A DNA stretch of 7,952 nt, from assembly GCA_025350385.1 (NCBI GenBank), contig JANXXZ010000114.1, positions 1-7,952 of the forward strand, given 5' to 3'. The notes beneath the pieces were generated by a model. The model had not been told where the DNA came from. It did not search any database and worked only from the letters and a program-made list of their open reading frames with translations. Of the stretch, positions 1 to 6,617 are shown in pieces (position 1 is the stretch's first letter; the number at the start of each line of letters is the position of its first letter). This DNA comes from Bacteroidales bacterium (GTDB lineage Bacteria; Bacteroidota; Bacteroidia; Bacteroidales; UBA4417). A program made the position numbers and the translations under genes.

Positions 1-722
1 CATTTATGTCCATTGATTGTATCTTCTACGCAACACAAACAAGCACCAATTCCACAAGCCATATTATTTTCTAGCGATACTTCGCAAGGTATACCCTTTG
101 AAAGTGCCAGGGCAGAAACAGCTTTCATCATCGGGTCCGGGCCACAGGCATATACTCGTGAATACAGTATTTCCTCCTTCCCGAACAGTGAATGCTGGGT
201 TACCATACCTTTCTCCCCCATCGAACCATCATCGGTAGTGATATGAACATTCCCATAAGGTTCATATAGTTGTGGTTCAATGATATCAGCCGAAGTACGA
301 CCACCGATCAGGACATCAAATTCAACACCTCTTGCGCTAAGGTACTTCGATAGCAGGAGCATCGGGGCGATTCCCACGCCTCCGCCAACCAGGAGCGCCT
401 TGCCGTTAACCTGCTCACTGAATGAATTCCCCAACGGGTAAATTAAATTGAGTGAATCACCGGCTTCAAGATTGAACAATGCAGTTGTTCCGTCACCAAC
501 CTTTTTGATGAGCATAGTAAGAATGTTCTGCTCAGGATATACATCATAAATTGAGAAAGGGCGACGCAGATAAGTCGTTGAGGAATCAGGAACAAGTACT
601 TCGGCAAACTGACCTGGCAGGATAAGGGGTAGTTTTTCAGGACCTTCAAGATAAAGCACAAAATAGTCGGCTGAGAGCCTGTGATTGCGCTGAACCTTGA
701 AATCATGCATGTATTTCTTCAT
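1..722 (-). CDS. pyrK: PyrK, dihydroorotate dehydrogenase electron-transfer subunit (3' end missing)
   Basis: This protein passes electrons from the FMN-containing PyrD subunit through a 2Fe-2S cluster and FAD to NAD+ in pyrimidine synthesis, acting in the cytoplasm. I translated 240 residues from the ATG at 722-720. In order they show the FAD-binding motif RRPFSIYD (53-60), the glycine-rich nucleotide-binding motif GGGVGIAP (113-120), ACGPDPMM (192-199), and the 2Fe-2S motif ENNMACGIGACLCC (218-231) with Cys223, Cys228 and Cys231. The fourth cluster cysteine and the last 15-20 residues of the usual roughly 255-260 lie outside the window. The MKKY start matches my memory of Bacteroides PyrK proteins; Met5 is a possible alternative. 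A pyrD gene is expected just beyond the left edge, but that is inference. Related flavin reductases share the fold, but the cysteine motif favours PyrK. Confidence 0.93.
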   Translation of the reverse strand, partial: MKKYMHDFKVQRNHRLSADYFVLYLEGPEKLPLILPGQFAEVLVPDSSTTYLRRPFSIYDVYPEQNILTMLIKKVGDGTTALFNLEAGDSLNLIYPLGNSFSEQVNGKALLVGGGVGIAPMLLLSKYLSARGVEFDVLIGGRTSADIIEPQLYEPYGNVHITTDDGSMGEKGMVTQHSLFGKEEILYSRVYACGPDPMMKAVSALALSKGIPCEVSLENNMACGIGACLCCVEDTINGHK

Positions 723-746
723 TTATTTCTCGTACTGGTAACCGTG

Positions 747-754
747 CTAAAATA
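747..754 (-). promoter_or_regulatory. Weak candidate -7 box for pyrK
   Basis: On the minus strand this reads TATTTTAG, one mismatch from the Bacteroidota -7 consensus TAnnTTTG, about 25 bases upstream of the pyrK ATG. A TTTA that could serve as the -33 element would sit inside the loop of the upstream terminator hairpin. It is proposed mainly because pyrK lies beyond a terminator and needs some source of transcription. Confidence 0.22.
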
Positions 755-757
755 GGT

Positions 758-786
758 AAAAAAAAGTCCGCCTAAACTGACGGACT
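758..786 (-). terminator. Rho-independent terminator after the DUF5606 gene
   Basis: On the minus strand the 6-bp stem AGTCCG/CGGACT (786-781 and 770-765) encloses a 10-base loop and runs straight into eight T residues (765-758). It begins 6 bases after the DUF5606 stop codon and ends 35 bases before the pyrK ATG. It should separate the two genes transcriptionally unless it is read through. Confidence 0.82.
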
Positions 787-792
787 CACCGA

Positions 793-1257
793 TTATTTAA
801 CTTCTTTATCAACATCATCCAGCTTTTCGCCGGGTGATTCGGGGACTTCTTCGGCAGCTTCTTCTGCAACTTCCGAAAAATCAGTTATGCCTTTTTCAAG
901 GAGCATATTATACCAGCTTACGAGTTTGCGCATATGGGATATATAGAAGCGCTCCTTATCATATTCCGGGACGATAGCTTCAAAAAACTCAACCAGCTGT
1001 TTATCCGTAGCTTTATGGTCAGGAGCAGGTTGGTCGGCGTGTTTCTCACGGATGAGGCGAAAAACCTCCCTCAACGGCATATCTTCACCACTGGTGTAAA
1101 TACTGATTTCGCCCAATGAGCTGATTTTATCGCTGGCAAATACCTGGAATCGTTTGCCATCTATTAATGATTCAACAATTACCCCGGTTTTTGATTGTGC
1201 AATATTCTTGTGAAGGCCGGGTTTACCCGAAATTGACAGAATGTCTTTCAAATCCAT
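793..1257 (-). CDS. DUF5606 domain protein, conserved in Bacteroidota
   Basis: This is a 154-residue soluble protein of unknown function. Residues 1-70 match the DUF5606 pattern as I know it: the opening MDLKDILSISGKPGLHK, then IVESLIDGKRFQVFASDKISSLGEIS-like strands, then a helix around PLREVFRLI (61-69). Residues about 84-125 look like a small helical domain (VEFFEAIVPEYDKERFYISH onward), probably the companion domain often attached in this family. The tail from about 128 to 154 is rich in Glu and Asp and probably disordered. There is no signal peptide or membrane segment, so it should be cytoplasmic. The ATG at 1257-1255 is the natural start because the conserved domain begins at residue 2. 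A -7 box lies just upstream and a terminator just downstream, which suggests a single-gene transcript. Neighbouring genes do not reveal its role. Confidence 0.85.
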   Translation of the reverse strand: MDLKDILSISGKPGLHKNIAQSKTGVIVESLIDGKRFQVFASDKISSLGEISIYTSGEDMPLREVFRLIREKHADQPAPDHKATDKQLVEFFEAIVPEYDKERFYISHMRKLVSWYNMLLEKGITDFSEVAEEAAEEVPESPGEKLDDVDKEVK

Positions 1258-1276
1258 AGTTCTACCTTATTTTATG

Positions 1277-1284
1277 CAAAAATA
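1277..1284 (-). promoter_or_regulatory. -7 box for the DUF5606 gene
   Basis: The minus strand reads TATTTTTG, an exact match to TAnnTTTG, with the expected transcription start near 1271, about 14 bases before the ATG. There is no clear TTTG at the -33 position; a 14-bp palindrome lies about 20 bases upstream instead. The surroundings are AT-rich, so chance matches are possible. Confidence 0.5.
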
Positions 1285-1302
1285 CAAAAAATCGCATGAT
1301 TA

Positions 1303-1316
1303 CTGTTTTAAAACAG
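1303..1316. repeat. Perfect 14-bp palindrome, possible operator
   Basis: CTGTTTTAAAACAG is its own reverse complement over all 14 bases. It lies between purB and the DUF5606 gene, about 20 bases upstream of the DUF5606 -7 box, where a dimeric regulator could bind. It overlaps a weak hairpin downstream of purB, so it may have a role in RNA instead. No regulator is identifiable. Confidence 0.4.
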
Positions 1317-1330
1317 AAAGATGATCTGTT
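1312..1330 (-). terminator. Weak hairpin downstream of purB
   Basis: On the minus strand AACAGA (1330-1325) can pair with TCTGTT (1317-1312) around a 7-base loop, 17 bases past the purB stop codon. Only a very short T run follows, so termination would be inefficient. This stem and the palindrome at 1303-1316 share bases and cannot form together. Confidence 0.3.
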
Positions 1331-1347
1331 CATCCGTTGAGCCTGAC

Positions 1348-2700
1348 TTATAATTCAAACCGACCCGTATAGTTTTCAGGAGTAATTTTGTGCAATTCCT
1401 TTTTAATTTTTGTACTAACTCCCAGTTTATCAATAAATTCAATGATAGCCTGTTGATCAATCTTTGAATTGGTGCGGGTCAACTGCTTAAGTGATTCATA
1501 GGGCTTGGGATAGCCCTCTCGCCTAAGAATAGTCTGAATTGCTTCTGCAACCACTGCCCAGTTATCATCCAGGTCAGCCCGGATTTTTTCTTCATTGAGA
1601 ATTAATTTCTCCATTCCCTTCAGGATCGAGCGGATAGCAATGAATGTGTGTGCCACAGGAACTCCAATATTCCGGGTAACCGTAGAATCAGTAAGGTCAC
1701 GTTGCAACCTGGAAACCGGCAATTTAGCTGAAAGGTGCTCAAAAATGGCATTTGCCATTCCTAGATTACCTTCAGCATTTTCATAGTCAATCGGGTTGAC
1801 TTTATGTGGCATTGCCGAAGAACCAATTTCACCCGGTTTGATTTTTTGCTTGAAATAATCCATTGAAATATAAGTCCACATGTCACGGCTGAAATCGATC
1901 AGTATGGAATTTATCCGTTTGAAAGTATCAAACAAAGCAGCCAGATCATCGTAGTGTTCAATCTGGGTGGTTGTGCGCTGTCGTTCAAGATTAAGATGGT
2001 TTTTTAGGAAATCATCCGCAAAACTGAACCAGTCAATATCCGGATAGGCAACGTAATGTGCATTAAAGTTTCCGGTAGCCCCTCCGAATTTAGCTGAGAC
2101 TGGCACTGCTTTTAGCATTTTTATCTGCAGTTTCAGACGTTCGGCAAATACAAATATTTCTTTCCCAAGTATAGTGGGTGAGGCCGGCTGACCATGAGTA
2201 CGGGCAAGCATCGGTATCTTTTTCCATTCCCTGGCCCGTTTAGTAAGCTTCTGAAGCAGATTCTCGTACATAGGAAGAAGCACTTCATTCAATGCCAGTT
2301 TCAGGGAATAGGGCATTGCTGTGTTGTTTATATCCTGCGATGTGAGACCGAAATGTATAAACTCCTTATATTTCCCAATACCCATCTTTTCGAGCCGTTT
2401 TTTCAGGTAATACTCAACGGCTTTCACATCGTGATTGGTAATTGTTTCAATCTCTTTAACCTCCTGGGCATCATTAAAGGTAAAATCCTTGCACATGGAG
2501 CGCAGATCTGAAAATCGCCGGCGGTCAAAGTCCTGTAACTGTGGCAATGGAATTTCACAAAGAGCAATAAAATATTCCACCTCAACAAAAACCCTGTAAT
2601 TGATAAAAGCAGCTTCACTGAAATAATAGCTGAGGCGCTCAACCTGTTTGCGATATCTCCCGTCGACGGGCGATATGGCATTTATAGTGGTAAGGTCCAT
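1348..2700 (-). CDS. purB: Adenylosuccinate lyase
   Basis: PurB splits SAICAR to AICAR plus fumarate in IMP synthesis, and adenylosuccinate to AMP plus fumarate in the last step to AMP. It is a cytoplasmic homotetramer in known cases. The 450-residue length fits the E. coli-type family (about 456). Visible landmarks are the opening SPVDGRY (10-16), TNHDVKAVEYYL (88-99), TSQDINNTA (120-128), ARTHGQPASPT (166-176) with His169 as the likely catalytic acid, and the fumarate-lyase signature GSSAMPHKVNP (293-303) with Ser294/Ser295 as the likely catalytic base. RDLTDSTVTRNIG (334-346) is also typical. These motifs rule out argininosuccinate lyase and class II fumarase. The ATG at 2700-2698 puts the conserved N terminus in place. 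A promoter with both elements lies just upstream, and the gene appears to be transcribed on its own. Confidence 0.97.
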   Translation of the reverse strand: MDLTTINAISPVDGRYRKQVERLSYYFSEAAFINYRVFVEVEYFIALCEIPLPQLQDFDRRRFSDLRSMCKDFTFNDAQEVKEIETITNHDVKAVEYYLKKRLEKMGIGKYKEFIHFGLTSQDINNTAMPYSLKLALNEVLLPMYENLLQKLTKRAREWKKIPMLARTHGQPASPTILGKEIFVFAERLKLQIKMLKAVPVSAKFGGATGNFNAHYVAYPDIDWFSFADDFLKNHLNLERQRTTTQIEHYDDLAALFDTFKRINSILIDFSRDMWTYISMDYFKQKIKPGEIGSSAMPHKVNPIDYENAEGNLGMANAIFEHLSAKLPVSRLQRDLTDSTVTRNIGVPVAHTFIAIRSILKGMEKLILNEEKIRADLDDNWAVVAEAIQTILRREGYPKPYESLKQLTRTNSKIDQQAIIEFIDKLGVSTKIKKELHKITPENYTGRFEL

Positions 2701-2724
2701 ATCCGATAAGAATTAATAACAGTT

Positions 2725-2757
2725 CAAAAGTATAAAATCCATCAAGCCTTCTGCAAA
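2725..2757 (-). promoter_or_regulatory. purB promoter, -33 and -7 elements
   Basis: The minus strand carries TTTG (2757-2754), a 21-base spacer, then TACTTTTG (2732-2725), exact to the Bacteroidota pattern TTTG...TAnnTTTG. The transcription start is expected near 2719, giving a leader of about 20 bases. This is the best two-part promoter in the window. Its core ATACTTTTGA is shared with the rsmG and pqqD-like promoters. Confidence 0.6.
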
Positions 2758-2860
2758 TTTAAATGTGAAACAACCGTTATTTTTGGTGTTAGCCTTGTAT
2801 AAAATCTGATTGAATGCAAAAATGTGACAAATTACGATTGATTTTTGAGATGATGGAGCT

Positions 2861-2933
2861 ATTGGTTATTGGTTATTCATTTGATTATTAATATCTTGGT
2901 TAACATATAACCAATAACGATAAACCAATAACT
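2861..2933. repeat. Clustered TTGGTTA/TAACCAA units forming alternative hairpins
   Basis: Five copies of a 7-base core lie within 73 bp: three as TTGGTTA or its near match (starting about 2863, 2870 and 2896) and two as AACCAAT (2909-2915 and 2923-2929). GTTATTGGTTAT (2865-2876) is perfectly complementary to ATAACCAATAAC (2907-2918), giving a 12-bp stem with a 30-base loop. Alternatively TTGGTTA (2896-2902) pairs with TAACCAA (2908-2914) over a 5-base loop. The cluster starts 2 bases after the LUD stop codon and precedes the purB promoter. No T tract follows, so it is not a standard terminator. It could be an RNA-stabilising 3' structure, a protein-binding array or one copy of a dispersed intergenic repeat. 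Confidence 0.65.
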
Positions 2934-2935
2934 GA

Positions 2936-3601
2936 CTAAAACCCAAGCGGCTCATTCACTATAAAAACCGAAAAATCAGTCATCGAAGGTTTTTTACGAA
3001 GCAGCAGGTAGGCATTACACCCGCGGGTCATGAGGCTGCAATCCATGCAAATGCCCTCTTTTATGCAGGGATTGGGACGGTTAAGCCGTTTCATATTAAC
3101 GGGGGCAGCAATTGTCCGGATCCGATCCCATGCTGACTGTTCATCAATGCAAATTTTATTTATCCCTGCAACCACTATTACTTTTCGAGGTCCGAAGATC
3201 ATTGCTGAGATGCGGTTTCCATTTCCATCCACATTGTAAAGTTCGCCTTGCAAACTAATGGCATTGCTGCTGCAAATAAAAACATCACAGACCTGCTGGC
3301 GGCGCATGATATCAAGTTTTTCATCTGCTGGCAGTCCATCAGCATTGTGGTCAAGAATAATGCCGCCGGCTTTGACGATATTATTCACCAGGTCCAGTTG
3401 GCGCGCGGTTTGCGAGCCACCAAAAGCAACAGTATTTCCCGGTTTGATAAAGCTTAATACCCTCTTAGCTGCTTCATCAGCAAGTTCGAAAAAGTCAGCA
3501 TCAAAATGGTTCTTCTTAAGCGCTTCAACTGTTTTCAATCCCAAGGTCCTGTTGTGCCATGATTTCATCTCAGATACGAACCGGTCAGTCTCTTGCTTCA
3601 T
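2936..3601 (-). CDS. LUD-domain protein (LutC/YkgG-like), stand-alone
   Basis: This is a predicted 221-residue cytoplasmic protein of the LUD family, often annotated 'lactate utilization protein'. Family members include LutC of the LutABC lactate-oxidation system, but this branch is usually encoded alone and its reaction is not established. Visible features are VAFGGSQT (58-65), a core around SSNAISLQGELYNVDGNGNR (111-130) followed by FGPRKVIVVAGINKI (136-150), and a C-terminal cysteine cluster, Cys179-x5-Cys185-x2-Cys188-x6-Cys195, that could bind a metal or Fe-S cluster. I chose the ATG at 3601-3599. A TTG at 3631 would add ten residues, but that codon lies inside the predicted -7 box and is unlikely to be transcribed. 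No lutA or lutB neighbour is present. It is divergent from rsmG. Confidence 0.85.
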   Translation of the reverse strand: MKQETDRFVSEMKSWHNRTLGLKTVEALKKNHFDADFFELADEAAKRVLSFIKPGNTVAFGGSQTARQLDLVNNIVKAGGIILDHNADGLPADEKLDIMRRQQVCDVFICSSNAISLQGELYNVDGNGNRISAMIFGPRKVIVVAGINKICIDEQSAWDRIRTIAAPVNMKRLNRPNPCIKEGICMDCSLMTRGCNAYLLLRKKPSMTDFSVFIVNEPLGF

Positions 3602-3628
3602 AGTATATGAGTTATAGATGATTTGCAG

Positions 3629-3636
3629 CAAAAATA
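3629..3636 (-). promoter_or_regulatory. -7 box for the LUD gene
   Basis: The minus strand reads TATTTTTG, an exact TAnnTTTG match. The expected start of transcription is near 3623, about 22 bases before the ATG at 3601. No good -33 TTTG is visible. The placement decides the translation start, because the upstream TTG candidate would overlap the box. Confidence 0.5.
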
Positions 3637-3658
3637 GGATTTTACCAGTCCCTTTGAA

Positions 3659-3666
3659 TACTTTTG
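3659..3666 (+). promoter_or_regulatory. -7 box for rsmG
   Basis: TACTTTTG is an exact TAnnTTTG match, with transcription expected near 3672 and a leader of about 34 bases to the rsmG ATG. The larger string ATACTTTTGACC (3658-3669) is repeated exactly at 6766-6777. The -33 element is poor: a TTTT at 3640 has a shorter spacer than usual. Confidence 0.5.
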
Positions 3667-3705
3667 ACCGAATATCTTACTTTTATCCGCTGAATACCCA
3701 ATAAG

Positions 3706-4329
3706 ATGAACGAACTGCTGCATATTTATTTCCCAGGGCTTACAACGCTTCAAACAGAGCGTTTCCGGCAGATGGAGGAAATTTATCGTATCTGGAACTC
3801 AAGGATCAACGTGATTTCGCGTAAGGATATGGAGAATTTTTACGAGCGCCATGTACTTCATTCCCTGGGAATTGCCAAAGTGATCCGGTTTGCCCCCGGC
3901 ACTATAGTACTGGATGTAGGCACCGGAGGCGGATTTCCCGGCATACCACTGGCCGTCATGTTCCCCGAAACGGAATTTCTGCTGGTCGATTCCATAGGTA
4001 AAAAAATTAAAGTAGTTGAAGAAGTGGCCAAGGAACTGAGTTTATCCAATGTCCAGGCATTGAATACCCGTGCTGAAAACCTGAACCAGTCGTTTCATTT
4101 TATCGTAAGCCGTGCCGTTACAACACTCCCGGAATTCCTGTACTGGACCCGCAATAAAATTGACAGGAAAAACTTCAACGACCTCCAAAATGGAGTTTTA
4201 TATCTGAAAGGCGGATATTTATCAGAGGAACTGGCAGGAATTAAAGTCAAATACCATATCTATAATCTAAGTAATTTCTTTAAAGAAGAGTTTTTCGAAA
4301 CGAAGAAGTTAGTGCATCTTCATAGCTGA
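3706..4329 (+). CDS. rsmG: 16S rRNA (guanine-N7) methyltransferase RsmG
   Basis: RsmG (GidB) uses S-adenosylmethionine to make 7-methylguanosine at G527 (E. coli numbering) of 16S rRNA in the small ribosomal subunit. The 207-residue length is normal. The N-terminal helical part contains the family motif around YRIWNSRINVISRKD (27-41) and HVLHSLG (49-55). The SAM-binding motif I is LDVGTGGGFPGIPLA (69-83), followed by the acidic strand end FLLVDS (91-96) with the typical KK after it, then NTRAE (120-124) and the VSRAV strand (134-138). The ATG at 3706 gives the expected N terminus; no strong ribosome binding site precedes it. It is divergent from the LUD gene. No terminator is obvious downstream, so transcription may continue into the OPT gene. 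Confidence 0.95.
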   Translation: MNELLHIYFPGLTTLQTERFRQMEEIYRIWNSRINVISRKDMENFYERHVLHSLGIAKVIRFAPGTIVLDVGTGGGFPGIPLAVMFPETEFLLVDSIGKKIKVVEEVAKELSLSNVQALNTRAENLNQSFHFIVSRAVTTLPEFLYWTRNKIDRKNFNDLQNGVLYLKGGYLSEELAGIKVKYHIYNLSNFFKEEFFETKKLVHLHS

Positions 4330-4541
4330 GTTTATTTGAGATAAAATCTATTCCTGCATATTAGTGATCCTCTTGTGATTTAAAATCATATTCAGTGTAT
4401 TCTTCTCCCCTGAAAGCACTCATTAAACTGAATTTGTGAACCTTATTAAATATCTGGTTGAAAACAATTTTTGCCGGTTTCGGAATAATTCGTTTAATTC
4501 GCTGTGAAAAATATACTACTCACCTAAAACAACCTGCTTTT
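4330..4541 (+). other. Intergenic region upstream of the OPT gene, no clear signal
   Basis: This 212-bp stretch separates rsmG from the OPT start codon chosen here. It contains no terminator with a T tract and no exact TAnnTTTG box. The nearest candidates, TTTATTTG (4331-4338) and TGAATTTG (4429-4436), each carry one mismatch. A small near-perfect inverted repeat TGATTT/AAATCA lies near 4376-4388. The OPT gene may be read from rsmG or from an unrecognised promoter here. Confidence 0.4.
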
Positions 4542-6617
4542 ATGGCTGAACCAAAGAAATTTATCCCCTTCGTCTCGGCCGAGACTAATATGAAGGAATT
4601 CACTGTGCGCGCGCTCATTATCGGTTTATTCTTTGCCGTTATCCTGGGTGCGGCCAATGCATACCTGGGGTTAAAGGCCGGCATGACCATTGCTGCCACA
4701 TATCCTGCCGCAGTTCTTGGCATGGCTTTGCTTAAACTTTTCAAAGGAACGATCCTGGAGGAAAACTTCACGCGTACCGTGGGTTCAATCGGAGAATCAG
4801 TTGCAGCTGGTGCCATCTTTACACTTCCTGCGTTTTTTATTTCCGGCTTATGGCCTGATTTTTTTACCATGGGACATTATGTTACTTCATCTCTCATCCT
4901 TATTGCAGGTGGAGTTTTGGGTATCATGTTCGTAGCCTTGCTGCGTAAGGTAATGGTTGAAGATGCCGACCTGCCTTTTCCTGAATCAGTTGCTGCTGCC
5001 GAAATTCACAAGGCAGGCCGTTCAGGCGGTGGTGGTTCCAAATTCCTGTTCTCAGCCATGGCGCTGGGCGGAGTTATCAAATTACTTGGTGAGCTGAAAC
5101 TTTTCCTCCCTTTATGGGAAAAATTCGTCGTATTTTCGAAACAAACCATCACCGGCACACCTATTACCGGACAGGGTGGTATGTTACTCAGTTCACCGGG
5201 AGTTTCACCGGCGTATATGGGGGTTGGATACATTATCGGCCCCAAACTGGGCGCCCTTAACTTCAGCGGTGGTTTGATCGCCTGGGGATTACTTGCGCCT
5301 ATGTTTCTCTATTTTCTAGGACCAAACATTGATCTGAATGCATGGTCGGCCATGCTCATAGCCAAGGATGCTACCCTCACACCCGAAGCTGCCATGGCTA
5401 AAGTAAGCGATCCGGCTTACCAGATTTTCCAGATATGGAGATTTATTGTCCGCCCTATCGCTATCGGCGGAATGCTTGTCGGAGCAGGATTCACCCTTTT
5501 CAAAATGCGTAAATCACTCTCTGCAGGTATAGCACGTTCAATAAGTGATGTGAGAAAAGCTGCTTCGGGCGGTGTAGTCACTACCGCAAGGAATGAAAAA
5601 GATATTCCTTTTAACTGGATCATGGTTGGAATAGTGTTTGTGGCTGTTCTCACCTTCCTCATTACTTTTTTCATCTTTAAAACATCCTTTCTCACTGCAT
5701 TTGTCGCAGCAACCTTGCTTATTATTCTAGCTTTCTTTTTCGGGGCCGTCTCAGGCTACCTTGTGGGAATTATGGGTTCGAGTAACAATCCTATCAGCGG
5801 GCTTACCTTAACCGCTCTCGTTATTACCGCTCTTATCATGGTATTGCTTGGTTCACGAGGAAACGAAGGAACTGCTGCAGTATTGGGTGTTGCTGCCATT
5901 GTTTGTGTTTCGGCGGCAGTTGCAGGAGAAATGCTCCAGGATCTCAAGGCCGGTCATTTGCTTGGCGGAACTCCCTGGAGAATGCAGGTAGGTGACATTA
6001 TCGGTGTGGTACTTGCCGGTGTCGTTATGTTTACTGTGCTTGCTTTCCTTAACGACGGCGATATCGCCAAAGGGGTTAAAGAAGGCTACCAGGGTGGATT
6101 CGGAAGCAAGAATCTTTCGGCTCCCCAGGCCAGTTTAATGGCAATTCTTTCGCGAGGAATCGTTGAGGGACAGATGGCATGGCCGCTTATTATTGCCGGT
6201 ATGATCATGGGTCTTGGCTTTGTGTTAATGCAGGTAAAGAGCCCCATGCTTGTGAGTGTGGGTATGTATCTGCCACTCGAAACCACTTTCGCTATCTTCA
6301 CCGGCGGACTCATTAAAGGCGCTGTGGATATGTTCAACGACAGGAAGAAACATAATGAAGCCCAGAAAGTGCGGGTCGAAAATACGGGTGTACTCCTTGC
6401 ATCCGGTCTTATAGCCGGGGAAGCCCTGATGGGACTAGTCATTGCCATTTTTGCCGTCGGAAATATCTTCCTTTACGACTACTTCAGTTTCTTCAAGAAC
6501 CCGACTTTTGGTATCAGTCTGATCATTCTGGCAATTGTTGCTTATGTGCTTATACAGATCCCGATTAAAAACGCCGGGAAACCTGATGAACCTGCACCAC
6601 CTGCAGCCAGCATATAA
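4542..6617 (+). CDS. OPT-family transporter, putative oligopeptide transporter
   Basis: This inner-membrane carrier of the OPT superfamily is predicted to have 691 residues and some 14-16 hydrophobic segments across 23-680. OPT members import oligopeptides or metal chelates with protons in characterised cases; the substrate here cannot be read from sequence. Motifs typical of the prokaryotic branch are GAANAYLGLKAGMT (36-49) with YPAAVLGM (54-61), the SIGES region (82-86), MGSSNNPISGLTLT (411-424), GEMLQDLKAGHLLGGTP (462-478), GMYLPLETTFAIFTGG (574-589) and SGLIAGEALMGL (621-632). A Gly-rich loop (161-166) and a basic linker (321-355) are probably cytoplasmic. I prefer the ATG at 4542: an in-frame TTG at 4458 would add 28 residues that look unlike this family. 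The gene ends before a strong terminator. A dipeptidase gene follows farther on, compatible with peptide import. Confidence 0.9.
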   Translation: MAEPKKFIPFVSAETNMKEFTVRALIIGLFFAVILGAANAYLGLKAGMTIAATYPAAVLGMALLKLFKGTILEENFTRTVGSIGESVAAGAIFTLPAFFISGLWPDFFTMGHYVTSSLILIAGGVLGIMFVALLRKVMVEDADLPFPESVAAAEIHKAGRSGGGGSKFLFSAMALGGVIKLLGELKLFLPLWEKFVVFSKQTITGTPITGQGGMLLSSPGVSPAYMGVGYIIGPKLGALNFSGGLIAWGLLAPMFLYFLGPNIDLNAWSAMLIAKDATLTPEAAMAKVSDPAYQIFQIWRFIVRPIAIGGMLVGAGFTLFKMRKSLSAGIARSISDVRKAASGGVVTTARNEKDIPFNWIMVGIVFVAVLTFLITFFIFKTSFLTAFVAATLLIILAFFFGAVSGYLVGIMGSSNNPISGLTLTALVITALIMVLLGSRGNEGTAAVLGVAAIVCVSAAVAGEMLQDLKAGHLLGGTPWRMQVGDIIGVVLAGVVMFTVLAFLNDGDIAKGVKEGYQGGFGSKNLSAPQASLMAILSRGIVEGQMAWPLIIAGMIMGLGFVLMQVKSPMLVSVGMYLPLETTFAIFTGGLIKGAVDMFNDRKKHNEAQKVRVENTGVLLASGLIAGEALMGLVIAIFAVGNIFLYDYFSFFKNPTFGISLIILAIVAYVLIQIPIKNAGKPDEPAPPAASI

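Noticed and set aside
13..246. Plus-strand open frame at the left edge
   Set aside because: It is antisense to pyrK, whose Fe-S cysteine motif is read on the minus strand across the same bases.
443..706. Open frame of 87 codons on the minus strand within pyrK
   Set aside because: It is in a different frame from the PyrK translation, which shows FAD, NAD and Fe-S motifs continuously.
2194..2511. Open frame of 105 codons on the plus strand
   Set aside because: It lies wholly inside purB on the opposite strand, has no family resemblance, and purB is intact with all motifs.
1348..2700. Argininosuccinate lyase or class II fumarase
   Set aside because: These share the GSSxMPxKxNP signature, but the N terminus SPVDGRY, TNHDVKAVEY and the overall length fit E. 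coli-type PurB.
2861..2933. Small CRISPR array
   Set aside because: The repeated units are only 7-12 bases, occur in both orientations and have unequal spacing, with no cas genes nearby.
3258..3617. Open frame of 119 codons on the plus strand, antisense to the LUD gene
   Set aside because: The minus-strand frame carries the conserved LUD motifs; the plus-strand product is low-complexity and matches nothing I recognise.
4376..4388. TGATTT/AAATCA as a terminator after rsmG
   Set aside because: The two arms are separated by one base, are AT-rich and have no following T tract, so a stable hairpin is unlikely.
6086..6448. Open frame of 120 codons antisense to the OPT gene
   Set aside because: This is a shadow of the OPT reading frame, as are similar frames at 4520-4870 and 5417-5695.
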